From positions 1-12,508 of the forward strand of contig JBPCTQ010000008.1 of the NCBI GenBank assembly GCA_051011595.1: a stretch of 12,508 bases of DNA, written 5' to 3'. The notes below the pieces were generated by a model. That model had not been told where the DNA came from and ran no database searches. It saw nothing but the letters and a program-made list of their open reading frames with translations. The position numbers and the translations under genes were made by a program. Below are positions 5,850 to 12,508 of this stretch, in pieces (position 1 is the stretch's first letter; the number at the start of each line of letters is the position of its first letter). The stretch is from JAOUEE01 sp051011595 (lineage in GTDB: Bacteria > Actinomycetota > Acidimicrobiia > Acidimicrobiales > SHLQ01).

Positions 5850-7040
5850 ATGCCAACCCCGGCCGCCGCCCATGTCATCGCGGCTCGACGGACACCGTTC
5901 GGCGTGGTCCACGGACTGTTGTCGGGGTGGCATCCGGTCGATCTCCTGGCCCACACGCTCACCATCACCTGCGACGACGCCGGAATCGACCCGGCCGATG
6001 TCGACGCCATGCTGGTCGGCTGCGCCCACCCGGTCGGGGCCCAAGCGGCCAACGTGGGCCGGGCGGCAATCCTGAGCGCGGGCTGGCCCGAAGCCATTCC
6101 CGCCACCACGATCGAGCGAGGGGCGAGCTCGTCGCATCGAGCGCTCCAGCTGGCCGCCCACACCGTTACTGCCGGCGGCGCCGACGTGGTCATCGCCGCC
6201 GGAGTCGAGGTCATGAGCCTGGTACCGGCCGGTGCGGTGGGTCTCAACCGCCAGTACGGGCCGATCTGGGGGAACGGACCGGCCGGACGTTACGCCGCGG
6301 CCGGTGGGCTGGTGCCGCCCGGAGTAGCCGGTGACCGGCTGGCCCTCGCCGACGGTTACGGGCGAGCGGTGCTCGACGACGAAGCGGCCCGTTGTCGGCT
6401 CCTGGCCGCGACCGTCGACCATCCTCCCTGGCTGGTGGTGGCGCCCACTCGTTTGAACGATCGCGACCAACCGCGGGCCGCCCTGACCGTGATGGTCGAT
6501 GACGAGGCGCCGACATCACCGATCGAGGAAGACTGCGCGCCACTTCACGACAACGAAGGTCAGGTCGCGGCCTCCAACCTGGCGCCGGCCGCCGACGGGG
6601 CCGCGGTGGCGGTGCTGGCATCGGATCGTTGGCTGGCCCGGACCGGCCGGGAAGCGCACTACTCGGTGGTGTCGTCGGCGGAGACCGCGGTGGACCCCGT
6701 CACCATGTTCGGTGCCGGAGTGGCCGCCGCCCGCCAAGCGCTGGGCCGCGCCGACATCGCACCAACCGACCTTCATTCGGTGGAGCTCGACGCGCCCCAC
6801 AGTGCAGCCGCCCTGCACGCGGTGTCGGCGCTGGGTGTCGACCCGGACCGAACCAACCGGTCCGGCGGCAGCCTGGGTCGAGGCCGACCGCTCGGCGCCG
6901 TTGGTGTCGGCATGTTGGCCGAAACCATCGGGTGGGACCAGCACCACCAACTGGAACCGACCACCGCACTCCTTGTCGACGAGGCCGACGACGGCACCGG
7001 GGCCGCCACCGTGCTGCGGAAGCCGATCGGCCTGTCGTGA
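5850..7040 (+). CDS. Thiolase-like protein lacking the catalytic residues
   Basis: Thiolase-fold protein of 396 aa, the normal thiolase length. Fold markers are clear: VIAARRTPFGVVHGLLSG (9-26), ADVDAMLVGCAHPVG (49-63), VVIAAGVEVMSLVP (113-126), LADGYGR and MFGAGVAAARQALG (286-299). The active site is gone. The segment that should read like RQCGSS is RGASSS, putting Ala92 where the nucleophilic Cys belongs. NEAFA is replaced by LDAPHS (313-318). The GHP His is Arg346 (GRGRPLG). The C-terminal Cys-Gly loop is LLVDEADDGTG (374-384). Frame and fold are intact, so this looks like a maintained non-catalytic homologue, not a broken gene. It may be structural, acyl-CoA binding or a partner subunit (inference). 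A GGAG site (5837-5840) precedes the ATG by 9 nt. The gene is divergent from fadD. Confidence 0.75.
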   Translation: MPTPAAAHVIAARRTPFGVVHGLLSGWHPVDLLAHTLTITCDDAGIDPADVDAMLVGCAHPVGAQAANVGRAAILSAGWPEAIPATTIERGASSSHRALQLAAHTVTAGGADVVIAAGVEVMSLVPAGAVGLNRQYGPIWGNGPAGRYAAAGGLVPPGVAGDRLALADGYGRAVLDDEAARCRLLAATVDHPPWLVVAPTRLNDRDQPRAALTVMVDDEAPTSPIEEDCAPLHDNEGQVAASNLAPAADGAAVAVLASDRWLARTGREAHYSVVSSAETAVDPVTMFGAGVAAARQALGRADIAPTDLHSVELDAPHSAAALHAVSALGVDPDRTNRSGGSLGRGRPLGAVGVGMLAETIGWDQHHQLEPTTALLVDEADDGTGAATVLRKPIGLS

Positions 7041-7048
7041 GTCGCCAG

Positions 7049-7054
7049 TAACCT
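7049..7054 (+). promoter_or_regulatory. -10 element of the small membrane-protein gene
   Basis: TAACCT ends 7 nt before the ATG at 7062, and there is no Shine-Dalgarno. This predicts a leaderless transcript starting at the ATG, just after the thiolase-like stop. Readthrough from the upstream gene is also possible because the gap is only 21 bp. Confidence 0.4.
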
Positions 7055-7061
7055 GAACGGC

Positions 7062-7316
7062 ATGGGCAACGTGGTGAACATCATCATCGCCGTTGTGGCC
7101 TTCCTCGTCATCATGAGGATCGGACTGGCCATGCTGCGCGGACTGGCCCAGCCGGTTCCCGAGCCACCACCCCCAGGCGAACTCCGCAAGGTGAAGATCC
7201 AATACCGCTGCTCGATCTGTGGCACCGAGGTGCGAATGACGGCGGCCACCGACGAGATGCCGCCGCCGCCCCGCCATTGCCTCGAAGACATGGACCTGGT
7301 CGCGCCCATCGAGTGA
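7062..7316 (+). CDS. Small membrane-anchored CxxC protein, unknown function
   Basis: Protein of 84 aa that I do not recognise as a named family. Residues 4-26 (VVNIIIAVVAFLVIMRIGLAML) form one N-terminal membrane segment, followed by a Pro-rich linker (PVPEPPPPG, 31-39). The C-terminal cytosolic or exposed part is KIQYRCSICGTEV with Cys50 and Cys53, then PPRHC with His72 and Cys73. This is a plausible one-zinc ribbon with a C-x2-C and H-C pair, or a redox-active CxxC. It sits 21 bp after the thiolase-like stop and 100 bp before crgA, on the same strand as both. It has its own candidate -10, so it may be transcribed separately. Clear codon bias and a sensible domain layout support it as a real gene. 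Confidence 0.7.
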   Translation: MGNVVNIIIAVVAFLVIMRIGLAMLRGLAQPVPEPPPPGELRKVKIQYRCSICGTEVRMTAATDEMPPPPRHCLEDMDLVAPIE

Positions 7317-7402
7317 GGACCGGCCCTCCGGCGCTGCACTCCTTCCGCACATGGCGCGCCCTGGGCTACCCGCACGCGGCGTGAGGTCATCCGGCGGGCG
7401 AG

Positions 7403-7408
7403 TATCCT
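7403..7408 (+). promoter_or_regulatory. -10 element of crgA (leaderless)
   Basis: TATCCT ends 8 nt before the ATG at 7417. No Shine-Dalgarno is present. It is the best -10 match in the 100-bp gap 7317-7416, which otherwise shows nothing recognisable; no clear -35 is seen. Confidence 0.5.
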
Positions 7409-7416
7409 CTGGGGCC

Positions 7417-7704
7417 ATGGCAAAGCCGACGAAGCGACGTGTCCAGGGCGGCCGAGTGACCCCCAAGGGCACCCGGCCCGACGACTACCGGGGCGCGGCC
7501 ACGGCGCCGGAGGTGGCCACCAAGGCCAAGGGGCCCAGCCCCATGTGGGTGCCGGTCTTGATGTTCGCCCTGTTCGCCATCGGGATGATCATCATCTTCT
7601 TGAACTACACCGGCGTGCTCCCCTCGGCGCCCAGCAACTGGTGGTTGCTCGGTGGCCTCGGCGCCATCCTGGGCGGCATCATCACGTCGACCCAATATCG
7701 CTAG
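7417..7704 (+). CDS. crgA: CrgA-like septation / divisome membrane protein
   Basis: Small membrane protein of the CrgA family, 95 aa. In actinobacteria CrgA binds FtsZ, FtsI and other divisome parts and controls septum formation. The N-terminus is basic and soluble (AKPTKRRVQGGRVTPKG, 2-18). It is followed by SPMWVPVLMFALFAIGMIIIFLN (TM1, about 41-63), a short loop with LPSAPSNWW, and LGGLGAILGGIITSTQYR (TM2, about 78-95). The topology and the NW motif between the helices match the family. The ATG at 7417 is preferred over the in-frame one at 7351 because family members start right at the basic stretch and a -10 lies just upstream. Closeness to trpG and the pknB-pbpA-rodA group agrees with the conserved actinobacterial neighbourhood. 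Confidence 0.85.
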   Translation: MAKPTKRRVQGGRVTPKGTRPDDYRGAATAPEVATKAKGPSPMWVPVLMFALFAIGMIIIFLNYTGVLPSAPSNWWLLGGLGAILGGIITSTQYR

Positions 7705-7726
7705 CCGCCTCCACCCTCACCTCCGG

Positions 7727-7732
7727 TACCGT
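7727..7732 (+). promoter_or_regulatory. -10 element of trpG (leaderless)
   Basis: TACCGT ends 7 nt before the GTG at 7740, in the 35-bp gap after crgA. There is no Shine-Dalgarno. It predicts a leaderless mRNA beginning at the GTG. Confidence 0.4.
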
Positions 7733-7739
7733 CTCCCCC

Positions 7740-8315
7740 GTGGCCCGCGTCCTCGTCGTCGACAACTACGACTCGTTCGTTTACAACCTGGTGCAGTACC
7801 TCGGTGAGCTGGGTGCCGATCCGCTGGTCCACCGCCACGACTCGCTCACGGTCGATGAAGCCGACGCGCTCGAACCCGATGCCGTGCTCATCAGCCCCGG
7901 CCCCGGTCGGCCCGAGGAAGCCGGAGTTTCGAGCGACCTCATCACCCACTTCGCCGGACGGGTTCCGGTGCTGGGCGTGTGTCTGGGTCACCAGTGCATC
8001 GGAGCGGTCTACGGGGCCGATGTGGTTCGGGCCGAGTCGGTGATGCACGGCAAGACGTCACCCATCCGCCATGAGGGCGTCGGGGTGTTCACCGGCTTGC
8101 CCAATCCGCTCGAAGCCACCCGCTATCACTCGCTGGTGGTCGATCCCGATTCGGTGCCACCCGAGCTGGAGATCACCGCCCACACCGACGACGGCACGAT
8201 CATGGGTCTGCGTCACCGCACCCACGATGTCGAGGGGGTGCAGTTCCACCCCGAATCGATCCTGACCTGGGCGGGCCACGATCTGCTGCGCAACTTCCTC
8301 GATCGGGCCGGCTGA
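7740..8315 (+). CDS. trpG: Anthranilate / aminodeoxychorismate synthase glutamine amidotransferase
   Basis: Class I glutamine amidotransferase, 191 aa. It releases ammonia from glutamine for a TrpE- or PabB-type partner that makes anthranilate (tryptophan) or 4-amino-4-deoxychorismate (folate). Motifs are VLVVDNYDSFVYNLVQYL (4-21), LISPGPGRPEEAG (50-62), the nucleophile elbow GVCLGHQ with Cys81, YHSL (129-132), and VQFHPES with His170 and Glu172 completing the triad. The start is GTG at 7740, which places VDNYDSF at the normal distance from the N-terminus. No trpE or pabB is nearby; mycobacterial trpG is also an orphan beside pknB. It is convergent with pknB, with only 11 bp between stops. 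TrpG and PabA cannot be separated by sequence, and it may serve both pathways. Confidence 0.9.
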   Translation: MARVLVVDNYDSFVYNLVQYLGELGADPLVHRHDSLTVDEADALEPDAVLISPGPGRPEEAGVSSDLITHFAGRVPVLGVCLGHQCIGAVYGADVVRAESVMHGKTSPIRHEGVGVFTGLPNPLEATRYHSLVVDPDSVPPELEITAHTDDGTIMGLRHRTHDVEGVQFHPESILTWAGHDLLRNFLDRAG

Positions 8316-8326
8316 ACGGCGGGTCG

Positions 8327-10456
8327 CTAGCCGCCGCCACCCGTGGGCGGCGGATCGGTATTCGGCGGATCGGTCGGCGGCGGATCGGTCGTTGGCGGAT
8401 CCGTAGTCGGCGGATCGGTGGTGGGCGGATCGGTGGAGGAAGGAGCCTCGGGGCTGCCCACCACGAGGGTGACGGTGGCACCCAGGGCCAGGGTGGTATC
8501 GGGCGCCGGTGTCTGGGAGATCACCACGCCGATGTTGGGATCGCCGGCCGGCAACGGTTCGAAGACCGGAGCCGGATTGAACCCGGCCGCGCTGATGGTC
8601 TGGATGGCGGCATCGGCCAACAGCCCCTGCACGTTGGGCACCGAGTTGACCGGCTGACCGGTGGAGAACAGCACGGTGAGCGGCTCGGTGGGATCGACGA
8701 CCTCGTCGGCGGGCGGATCGGTGCGGGTGACCACGTCGACCGTCACCGTGCTGGATGACTCACCGGTGAAGCCGACGTTGTTGAACCCCGCTTCGGTGAG
8801 GATCTCGAGCGCCTCGTCCTGGGTCTTGCCGGCGACGTCGGGGACGGGTCGGGGTTCGAAACCGAGCGACACCGAGATGGTGACGGTCGACCCGGTTTCG
8901 AGTGTGGTGTTCACCGCCGGATCCTGGGCGTACACGGTGTCGATCTCGACCTCGCCGAAGTCTTCCTCGACGGCCACGTTGAAGCCGAGCCGGTTCAGCT
9001 GCTCCTCGGCGTCGGCCCGTTTGAGGCCCACCAGGTTGGGGACACGCGTGTCGACCACATCGGTGCTGACCGTGAGGTTGACCACGGTGCCTTCGTCGAC
9101 GATTGCTCCTTCGGAAGGATCCTGGCCGAACACCACGTTCGGATCGACCGTGTCGTTGGCCTGGAAATCGAGTTCGCCGACTCGCAGACCTCGGAGTTCG
9201 AGCTCTTGTTGCGCCTGTTCGAGAGTGGACCCGGTGACCTCGGGAACCTCGACCGTGCCCGGGCCCGCCTCCCCGTCGTCACCACCGACACCGAGGGAGT
9301 TGACGAAGGCCACCACCAGGAAACCCAAGGCGATGAGCAACAAGATGAGCACGCTGAAGAAGACGAGGTTCCGACGGACCTCGCTGGAGCGGGTGGCGCT
9401 GGGTACCGACCCGGTACCCGCCCGTTCGGTGGTACCAGCGGCCGCCGCAGTGGCAGCCGTGGCTGCGGTGGCGGCCACCGCGCCGGTGACCGGTAGCGAC
9501 GTGGTGGCATCAGCCGCCGGCTCGGGGGTAGTGGACGGGGTGGTGGCCAGCGCCGCCGCTCCGGCTCCGGCTGCTGCCGCAGCAGCAGCTCCGCCGGGTA
9601 GTGCGTGCTGTCCTTCGCGGTAACGACGAAGGTCGCTGCCGAAGTCCTCGGCCGTGGGATACCGATTCTCGGGCCGTTTGGCCAGGGCCTTCATCGTGAT
9701 GGCCTCGAGCGACTCGGCCACGTTCACACCCTGGGCCCGGATACCGGGCACCGGTTCGGTGACGTGTTTGTAGGCCACGGCCATGGGGCTGTCGCCCCGG
9801 TAGGGAGGCTTGCCGGTGAGCATCTCGTACAGCAACACACCGAGGGAGTACACATCGCTGCGCGGGTCGACGCCCTGGCCCTGGGCCTGCTCGGGCGAGA
9901 AGTACGTGGCCGTGCCCATGACCATGCCGGCCTGGGTGAGATCGGACTCGGTGTGCTGTTCCTGGGCACCGGCGATGGCGGTGGCGATCCCGAAGTCGGC
10001 CACCTTCACCTGGCCGGTGGGCGAGATCATCACGTTGCCCGGTTTGATGTCGCGGTGGACCAGGCCGTTGCGGTGAGCGGCGGTGAGGGCGGCGGCCACA
10101 TCGATGGCCACCTCGGCTGCCCGGTCGGGGTGCAGCGGCCCTTCGGTGGCCAAGATCTCGGCCAGCGAACGCCCTTCGACGTACTCCATGACGATGAAGT
10201 AGGTGTCGGCTTCCTCGCCCCAGTCGTAGATGTTGACGATGTTGGGGTGGCTCAGGTTGGCCGCGGCCTGGGCCTCGCGCCGGAACCGCTCCACGAATGC
10301 TTCGTCGGTGGCGAACGACGAGAAGAGGACCTTGACCGCAACCGGACGGTCGAGCAGCTGGTCGCGCGCCAGGTACACATCGGCCATGCCGCCACGGGCC
10401 AGCTGACGATGAAGCTCGTACCGCCCACTGAAGACGGTCGGTCCCTGATCGGACAT
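8327..10456 (-). CDS. pknB: Serine/threonine protein kinase with four PASTA domains (PknB-like)
   Basis: Membrane receptor kinase, 709 aa, that senses muropeptides or lipid II outside the cell and phosphorylates cell-wall and division proteins. The cytosolic kinase domain (about 13-280) has the Gly loop LARGGMADVYLA, Lys42 (VAVKVL), Glu61, HRDIKPGN with Asp136 and Asn141, DFG with Asp154, and an activation segment GTATYFSPEQ with candidate phospho-threonines 174, 182 and 184. An Ala/Thr-rich juxtamembrane linker (about 288-350) precedes one membrane helix (NLVFFSVLILLLIALGFLVVAF, about 363-384). Four PASTA repeats follow, opening with VEVPEVTG, TRVPNLVG, RPVPDVAG and NSVPNVQG. The C-terminus is a Thr/Asp/Pro tail made of six TDPP units. 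The ATG at 10456 starts the conserved domain correctly and has a -10 8 nt upstream. It follows pbpA by 70 bp on the same strand. No separate pknA is seen. Confidence 0.93.
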   Translation of the reverse strand: MSDQGPTVFSGRYELHRQLARGGMADVYLARDQLLDRPVAVKVLFSSFATDEAFVERFRREAQAAANLSHPNIVNIYDWGEEADTYFIVMEYVEGRSLAEILATEGPLHPDRAAEVAIDVAAALTAAHRNGLVHRDIKPGNVMISPTGQVKVADFGIATAIAGAQEQHTESDLTQAGMVMGTATYFSPEQAQGQGVDPRSDVYSLGVLLYEMLTGKPPYRGDSPMAVAYKHVTEPVPGIRAQGVNVAESLEAITMKALAKRPENRYPTAEDFGSDLRRYREGQHALPGGAAAAAAAGAGAAALATTPSTTPEPAADATTSLPVTGAVAATAATAATAAAAGTTERAGTGSVPSATRSSEVRRNLVFFSVLILLLIALGFLVVAFVNSLGVGGDDGEAGPGTVEVPEVTGSTLEQAQQELELRGLRVGELDFQANDTVDPNVVFGQDPSEGAIVDEGTVVNLTVSTDVVDTRVPNLVGLKRADAEEQLNRLGFNVAVEEDFGEVEIDTVYAQDPAVNTTLETGSTVTISVSLGFEPRPVPDVAGKTQDEALEILTEAGFNNVGFTGESSSTVTVDVVTRTDPPADEVVDPTEPLTVLFSTGQPVNSVPNVQGLLADAAIQTISAAGFNPAPVFEPLPAGDPNIGVVISQTPAPDTTLALGATVTLVVGSPEAPSSTDPPTTDPPTTDPPTTDPPPTDPPNTDPPPTGGGG
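8349..8434. repeat. 15-nt tandem repeat inside the 3' end of pknB
   Basis: GGCGGATCGGT recurs at 8349, 8364, 8379, 8394, 8409 and 8424, an exact 15-nt period. Only the fourth copy differs, by one base (CCGT for CGGT). Each unit encodes TDPP plus one variable residue in the extracellular tail of PknB. Repeat number could change by slippage without breaking the frame. Confidence 0.9.
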
Positions 10457-10464
10457 GGCTGTCG

Positions 10465-10470
10465 AGTCTA
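10465..10470 (-). promoter_or_regulatory. -10 element of pknB (leaderless)
   Basis: TAGACT on the minus strand ends 8 nt before the pknB ATG, in the 70-bp gap after pbpA. No Shine-Dalgarno is present. It suggests that pknB has its own promoter besides any readthrough from rodA-pbpA. The rest of the gap shows nothing recognisable. Confidence 0.45.
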
Positions 10471-10526
10471 CAAACGCTGACCCGTAGTCCCCCGGCACGC
10501 GGCCGGCGGGGACACGGTGGCCGGGA

Positions 10527-12098
10527 TCACGCCCCCGGAGCGGGGTCGAGGGCAGCGGCCAGCACCTGCTGGGCCACCGGCGCAGCCACCGTGCCACCGG
10601 TCTGTTGTCCGATGTCGGGGTCGGCTTCGATGATCACCGCCACCGCGACCGTGGGTTCCTCGCCTGGCGGACCGGCGAAACCCACGATCCAGGCGTGCGT
10701 CTCCTCGACGTTGCGCCCCAGCTGGGCGGTGCCGGTCTTGCCGCCGACCTCGAAACCGGGCACCGCCAACCGGGTTGCCGTGCCGCTCTCCACCACGGTG
10801 AGCATCGCCTCGCGCATCTGGCCGGCAGTCGACGGTGCCATGGCCTGGCGCCACAGACCCGGCGATCCACCACCGATGACCTCGGCGTCGCGGTTGCGGA
10901 TCTCACCCACCACATGCGGGGTCTGGATGAGTCCTTCGTTGGCCACGGCCGCACCCACCAGCGCCATCTGCAGCGGGGTCGACTTCACGTCGAGCTGGCC
11001 GATGGCCGACCGGGCCAACGCGGGCGTGTCCTCGTGCACGAAGACCAGCTCGTCGTCGTCGACCGGTTCACCTTCGGGGGTGGTTGGCACGGGTTCACCG
11101 TAGAAAGACTCGACCGACTGCAGCGGGGCTCCGAAGTCGGTGGGGAAGAACGACGCCTCGGTGCCGGGCAGATCGATGGGGGGCGTCTCGTTGAACCCGA
11201 AGGCCTCGGCTCGCTCGATCATCGGATCGGGACCGACGTGTTCGGAAGCCAGTTGGGCGAAGGCGGTGTTGCACGATTGGCGCAACATGTCGAGCAGCGG
11301 CCCACCACACGTTGAACCACCGAAGTTGGTGATGGGGACTTCGGTGAGCGGCGGGGTGTACGAGCTGACCGCAGGAAACGACGGGTCGCTGAGCGACGCC
11401 GCCCCCGCCTCGAGGGCGGATGCCGCCGTCACCACCTTGAAGGTCGAACCCGGGAAGAACAGCTCGCGGTGGAACCGCTCGAGCGCGGGGTTGGCCGGAT
11501 CGGCCACCAGTGCATCCCACGCCGCGTTGGCCGCCGCCGGATCGACACCGGAGACCGGATTCGGGTCGTAGGTCGGCCAGCTGTACGCGGCCAGCACCGC
11601 TCCCGTGCGGGGGTCGACGGCCACCACCGACCCCTTCCGCTCGCCCAACGCTTCGCGGGCCACTCGTTGCACGTCGTCGCGCAGGGTGAGGGTGAGATCG
11701 GCTGTGGTGTCGCGGTCGAGGAAGAGGTCACCGAGGCTGGCGAACTCCTGCTCGAAGGCCGTCCCGGCCAGTTCGCCGTCGTAGGTGCGCTCCACCCCGG
11801 TGGCGCCCACGTTGAACGAATAGTGGCCGGTGACGTGGGCATACAGCTCACCCTCGGGGTACACCCGGGCCCGATCGAACTGCTCGTCCTCGACCGGCAC
11901 CGACTGGGCCAGCAGCACCCCGTCGGCGGTCGAGATGGATCCTCGGGGTTGGCCGAACTCACGAACCACCGACCGTGTGTTCCCCGGATCTTCCTGCAGT
12001 TCGTCGGCCTGGAACACCTGGACCCGGTTGAGCTGCACGAACAGCACCGTGTACATCACCAGGAAACCCACCCCGAGCCGGGCGATCTGGCGGTTCAT
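10527..12098 (-). CDS. pbpA: Penicillin-binding protein, class B transpeptidase (PbpA)
   Basis: D,D-transpeptidase that cross-links peptidoglycan outside the membrane, working with a RodA/FtsW glycosyltransferase; 523 aa. A single N-terminal anchor (IARLGVGFLVMYTVLFVQL, about 5-23) is followed by the class B dimerisation region (PRGSISTADGVLLAQS, 51-66). The transpeptidase motifs are all present: PGSTFK with nucleophile Ser218 and Lys221, SCN at 275-277, and KTGTAQ at 454-459. The size and the GSISTADG segment match actinobacterial PbpA. The ATG at 12098 overlaps the rodA stop in an ATGA junction, so the two are translationally coupled, consistent with a 1:1 polymerase-transpeptidase pair. 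pknB follows on the same strand. Confidence 0.93.
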   Translation of the reverse strand: MNRQIARLGVGFLVMYTVLFVQLNRVQVFQADELQEDPGNTRSVVREFGQPRGSISTADGVLLAQSVPVEDEQFDRARVYPEGELYAHVTGHYSFNVGATGVERTYDGELAGTAFEQEFASLGDLFLDRDTTADLTLTLRDDVQRVAREALGERKGSVVAVDPRTGAVLAAYSWPTYDPNPVSGVDPAAANAAWDALVADPANPALERFHRELFFPGSTFKVVTAASALEAGAASLSDPSFPAVSSYTPPLTEVPITNFGGSTCGGPLLDMLRQSCNTAFAQLASEHVGPDPMIERAEAFGFNETPPIDLPGTEASFFPTDFGAPLQSVESFYGEPVPTTPEGEPVDDDELVFVHEDTPALARSAIGQLDVKSTPLQMALVGAAVANEGLIQTPHVVGEIRNRDAEVIGGGSPGLWRQAMAPSTAGQMREAMLTVVESGTATRLAVPGFEVGGKTGTAQLGRNVEETHAWIVGFAGPPGEEPTVAVAVIIEADPDIGQQTGGTVAAPVAQQVLAAALDPAPGA

Positions 12099-12508
12099 CG
12101 GGCCGCCGCGGCCTCGACGGCCTCGGCCCTGGCCTTACGCGACGATTCGTCGGACACCCGGATGAGCAGCGCCAACAATATGTAGTTGGCCAGCAGCGAT
12201 GAACCGCCGTAGGACACGAACGGCAAGGTGATGCCGGTGAGCGGCACCACCCGGATGACACCACCGATGATGATGAAGGCCTGCATCCCGATGATGGTGG
12301 TGAGCCCCACGGCCAGCAGCTTGGAGAACGTGTCGGTGGCTCGGACCGCCACCCGTAGACCCGATCCCACGAACAACAGGTACGAAACGATGATGGCCGT
12401 CGAGCCGAGCAGGCCCATCTCCTCGCCGATGGCGGCGAAGATGAAGTCGTTCTCGACCACCGGAATGCGGGCCGGGTCGCCCAGGCCGATGCCCGTGCCG
12501 GTGAGGCC
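12095..12508 (-). CDS. rodA: RodA/FtsW-family SEDS glycosyltransferase (partial, C-terminal)
   Basis: C-terminal 137 aa of a SEDS peptidoglycan polymerase; the rest lies beyond the window edge and the frame is open to base 12508. The conserved loop GLTGTGIGLGDPARIP followed by VVENDFIFAAIGEEMGLLG is the diagnostic SEDS segment. Helices follow (STAIIVSYLLFVGSGLRVAV, then LLAVGLTTIIGMQAFIIIGGVI). VVPLTGITLPFVSYGGSSLLANY is the other hallmark motif near the C-terminus. The tail is a short charged, Ala-rich stretch. It shares an ATGA overlap with pbpA. Position next to pbpA and pknB favours RodA over FtsW. Confidence 0.92.
   Translation of the reverse strand, partial: GLTGTGIGLGDPARIPVVENDFIFAAIGEEMGLLGSTAIIVSYLLFVGSGLRVAVRATDTFSKLLAVGLTTIIGMQAFIIIGGVIRVVPLTGITLPFVSYGGSSLLANYILLALLIRVSDESSRKARAEAVEAAAAR

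Noticed and set aside
8349..8434. CRISPR-like array
   Set aside because: The period is 15 nt with no spacers, and it is a coding repeat in frame with TDPP units.
8661..10480. Ser/Thr-rich and Gly/His-rich plus-strand frames opposite pknB
   Set aside because: Antisense artefacts of high third-position GC. The minus-strand kinase and PASTA domains are unambiguous.

Overview
The window reads as chromosomal DNA of a high-GC actinobacterium. The best clues are a crgA-type septation gene, a PknB kinase with four PASTA repeats next to pbpA and rodA, and an F420-type luciferase-like oxidoreductase. The lineage could be Acidimicrobiia or a relative, but that is inference. Coding density is high, no stretch over 300 bases lacks a gene, and there is no rRNA, tRNA, CRISPR array or insertion sequence.

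The most notable locus is a glutathione peroxidase gene on the minus strand (107-583). A simple ORF reading cuts it in two at an in-frame UGA. That UGA falls exactly at the catalytic Cys/Sec position (NVASQ-U-GLT). It is followed 14 nt later by a 7-bp stem with a GGUC loop, whose 10-nt core GCAGGUCUGC matches the E. coli fdhF SECIS as I recall it. I read this as an intact selenoprotein GPx (Sec36), not a pseudogene, with UGA used a second time as the ordinary stop. A duplicated hairpin repeat lies downstream of the gene, at 1-92.

Region by region: (1) 1-583, hairpin repeat and Sec-GPx (-). (2) 714-1667, F420-dependent LLM oxidoreductase (+). (3) 3300-1718, a translationally coupled minus-strand pair: an NAD-dependent epimerase, then a PD-(D/E)XK-like protein with a C-terminal winged helix. 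(4) 3355-3879, DoxX-like membrane protein (+), divergent from the pair. (5) 5738-3948, acyl-CoA synthetase FadD (-), divergent from a thiolase-like protein (5850-7040, +) that has lost all the usual catalytic residues; a 14-bp inverted repeat lies between them. (6) 7062-8315, a run of + genes: a small membrane protein with CxxC and HC motifs, crgA, and a trpG/pabA glutamine amidotransferase. (7) 12508-8327, rodA/ftsW (partial), pbpA and pknB (-), the cell-wall elongation and signalling module, meeting trpG tail to tail.

Functionally, region 7 and crgA belong to peptidoglycan growth and its control by muropeptide-sensing kinase signalling. Regions 4-5 suggest lipid or acyl-CoA metabolism. The Sec-GPx is a peroxide or lipid-hydroperoxide reductase that would require selA, selB, selC and selD elsewhere in the genome. 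Five genes (gpx, the small membrane protein, crgA, trpG, pknB) have no Shine-Dalgarno but carry a TANNNT -10 hexamer 7-8 nt before the start codon, which predicts leaderless transcripts. fadD and the LLM gene have clear Shine-Dalgarno sites instead.
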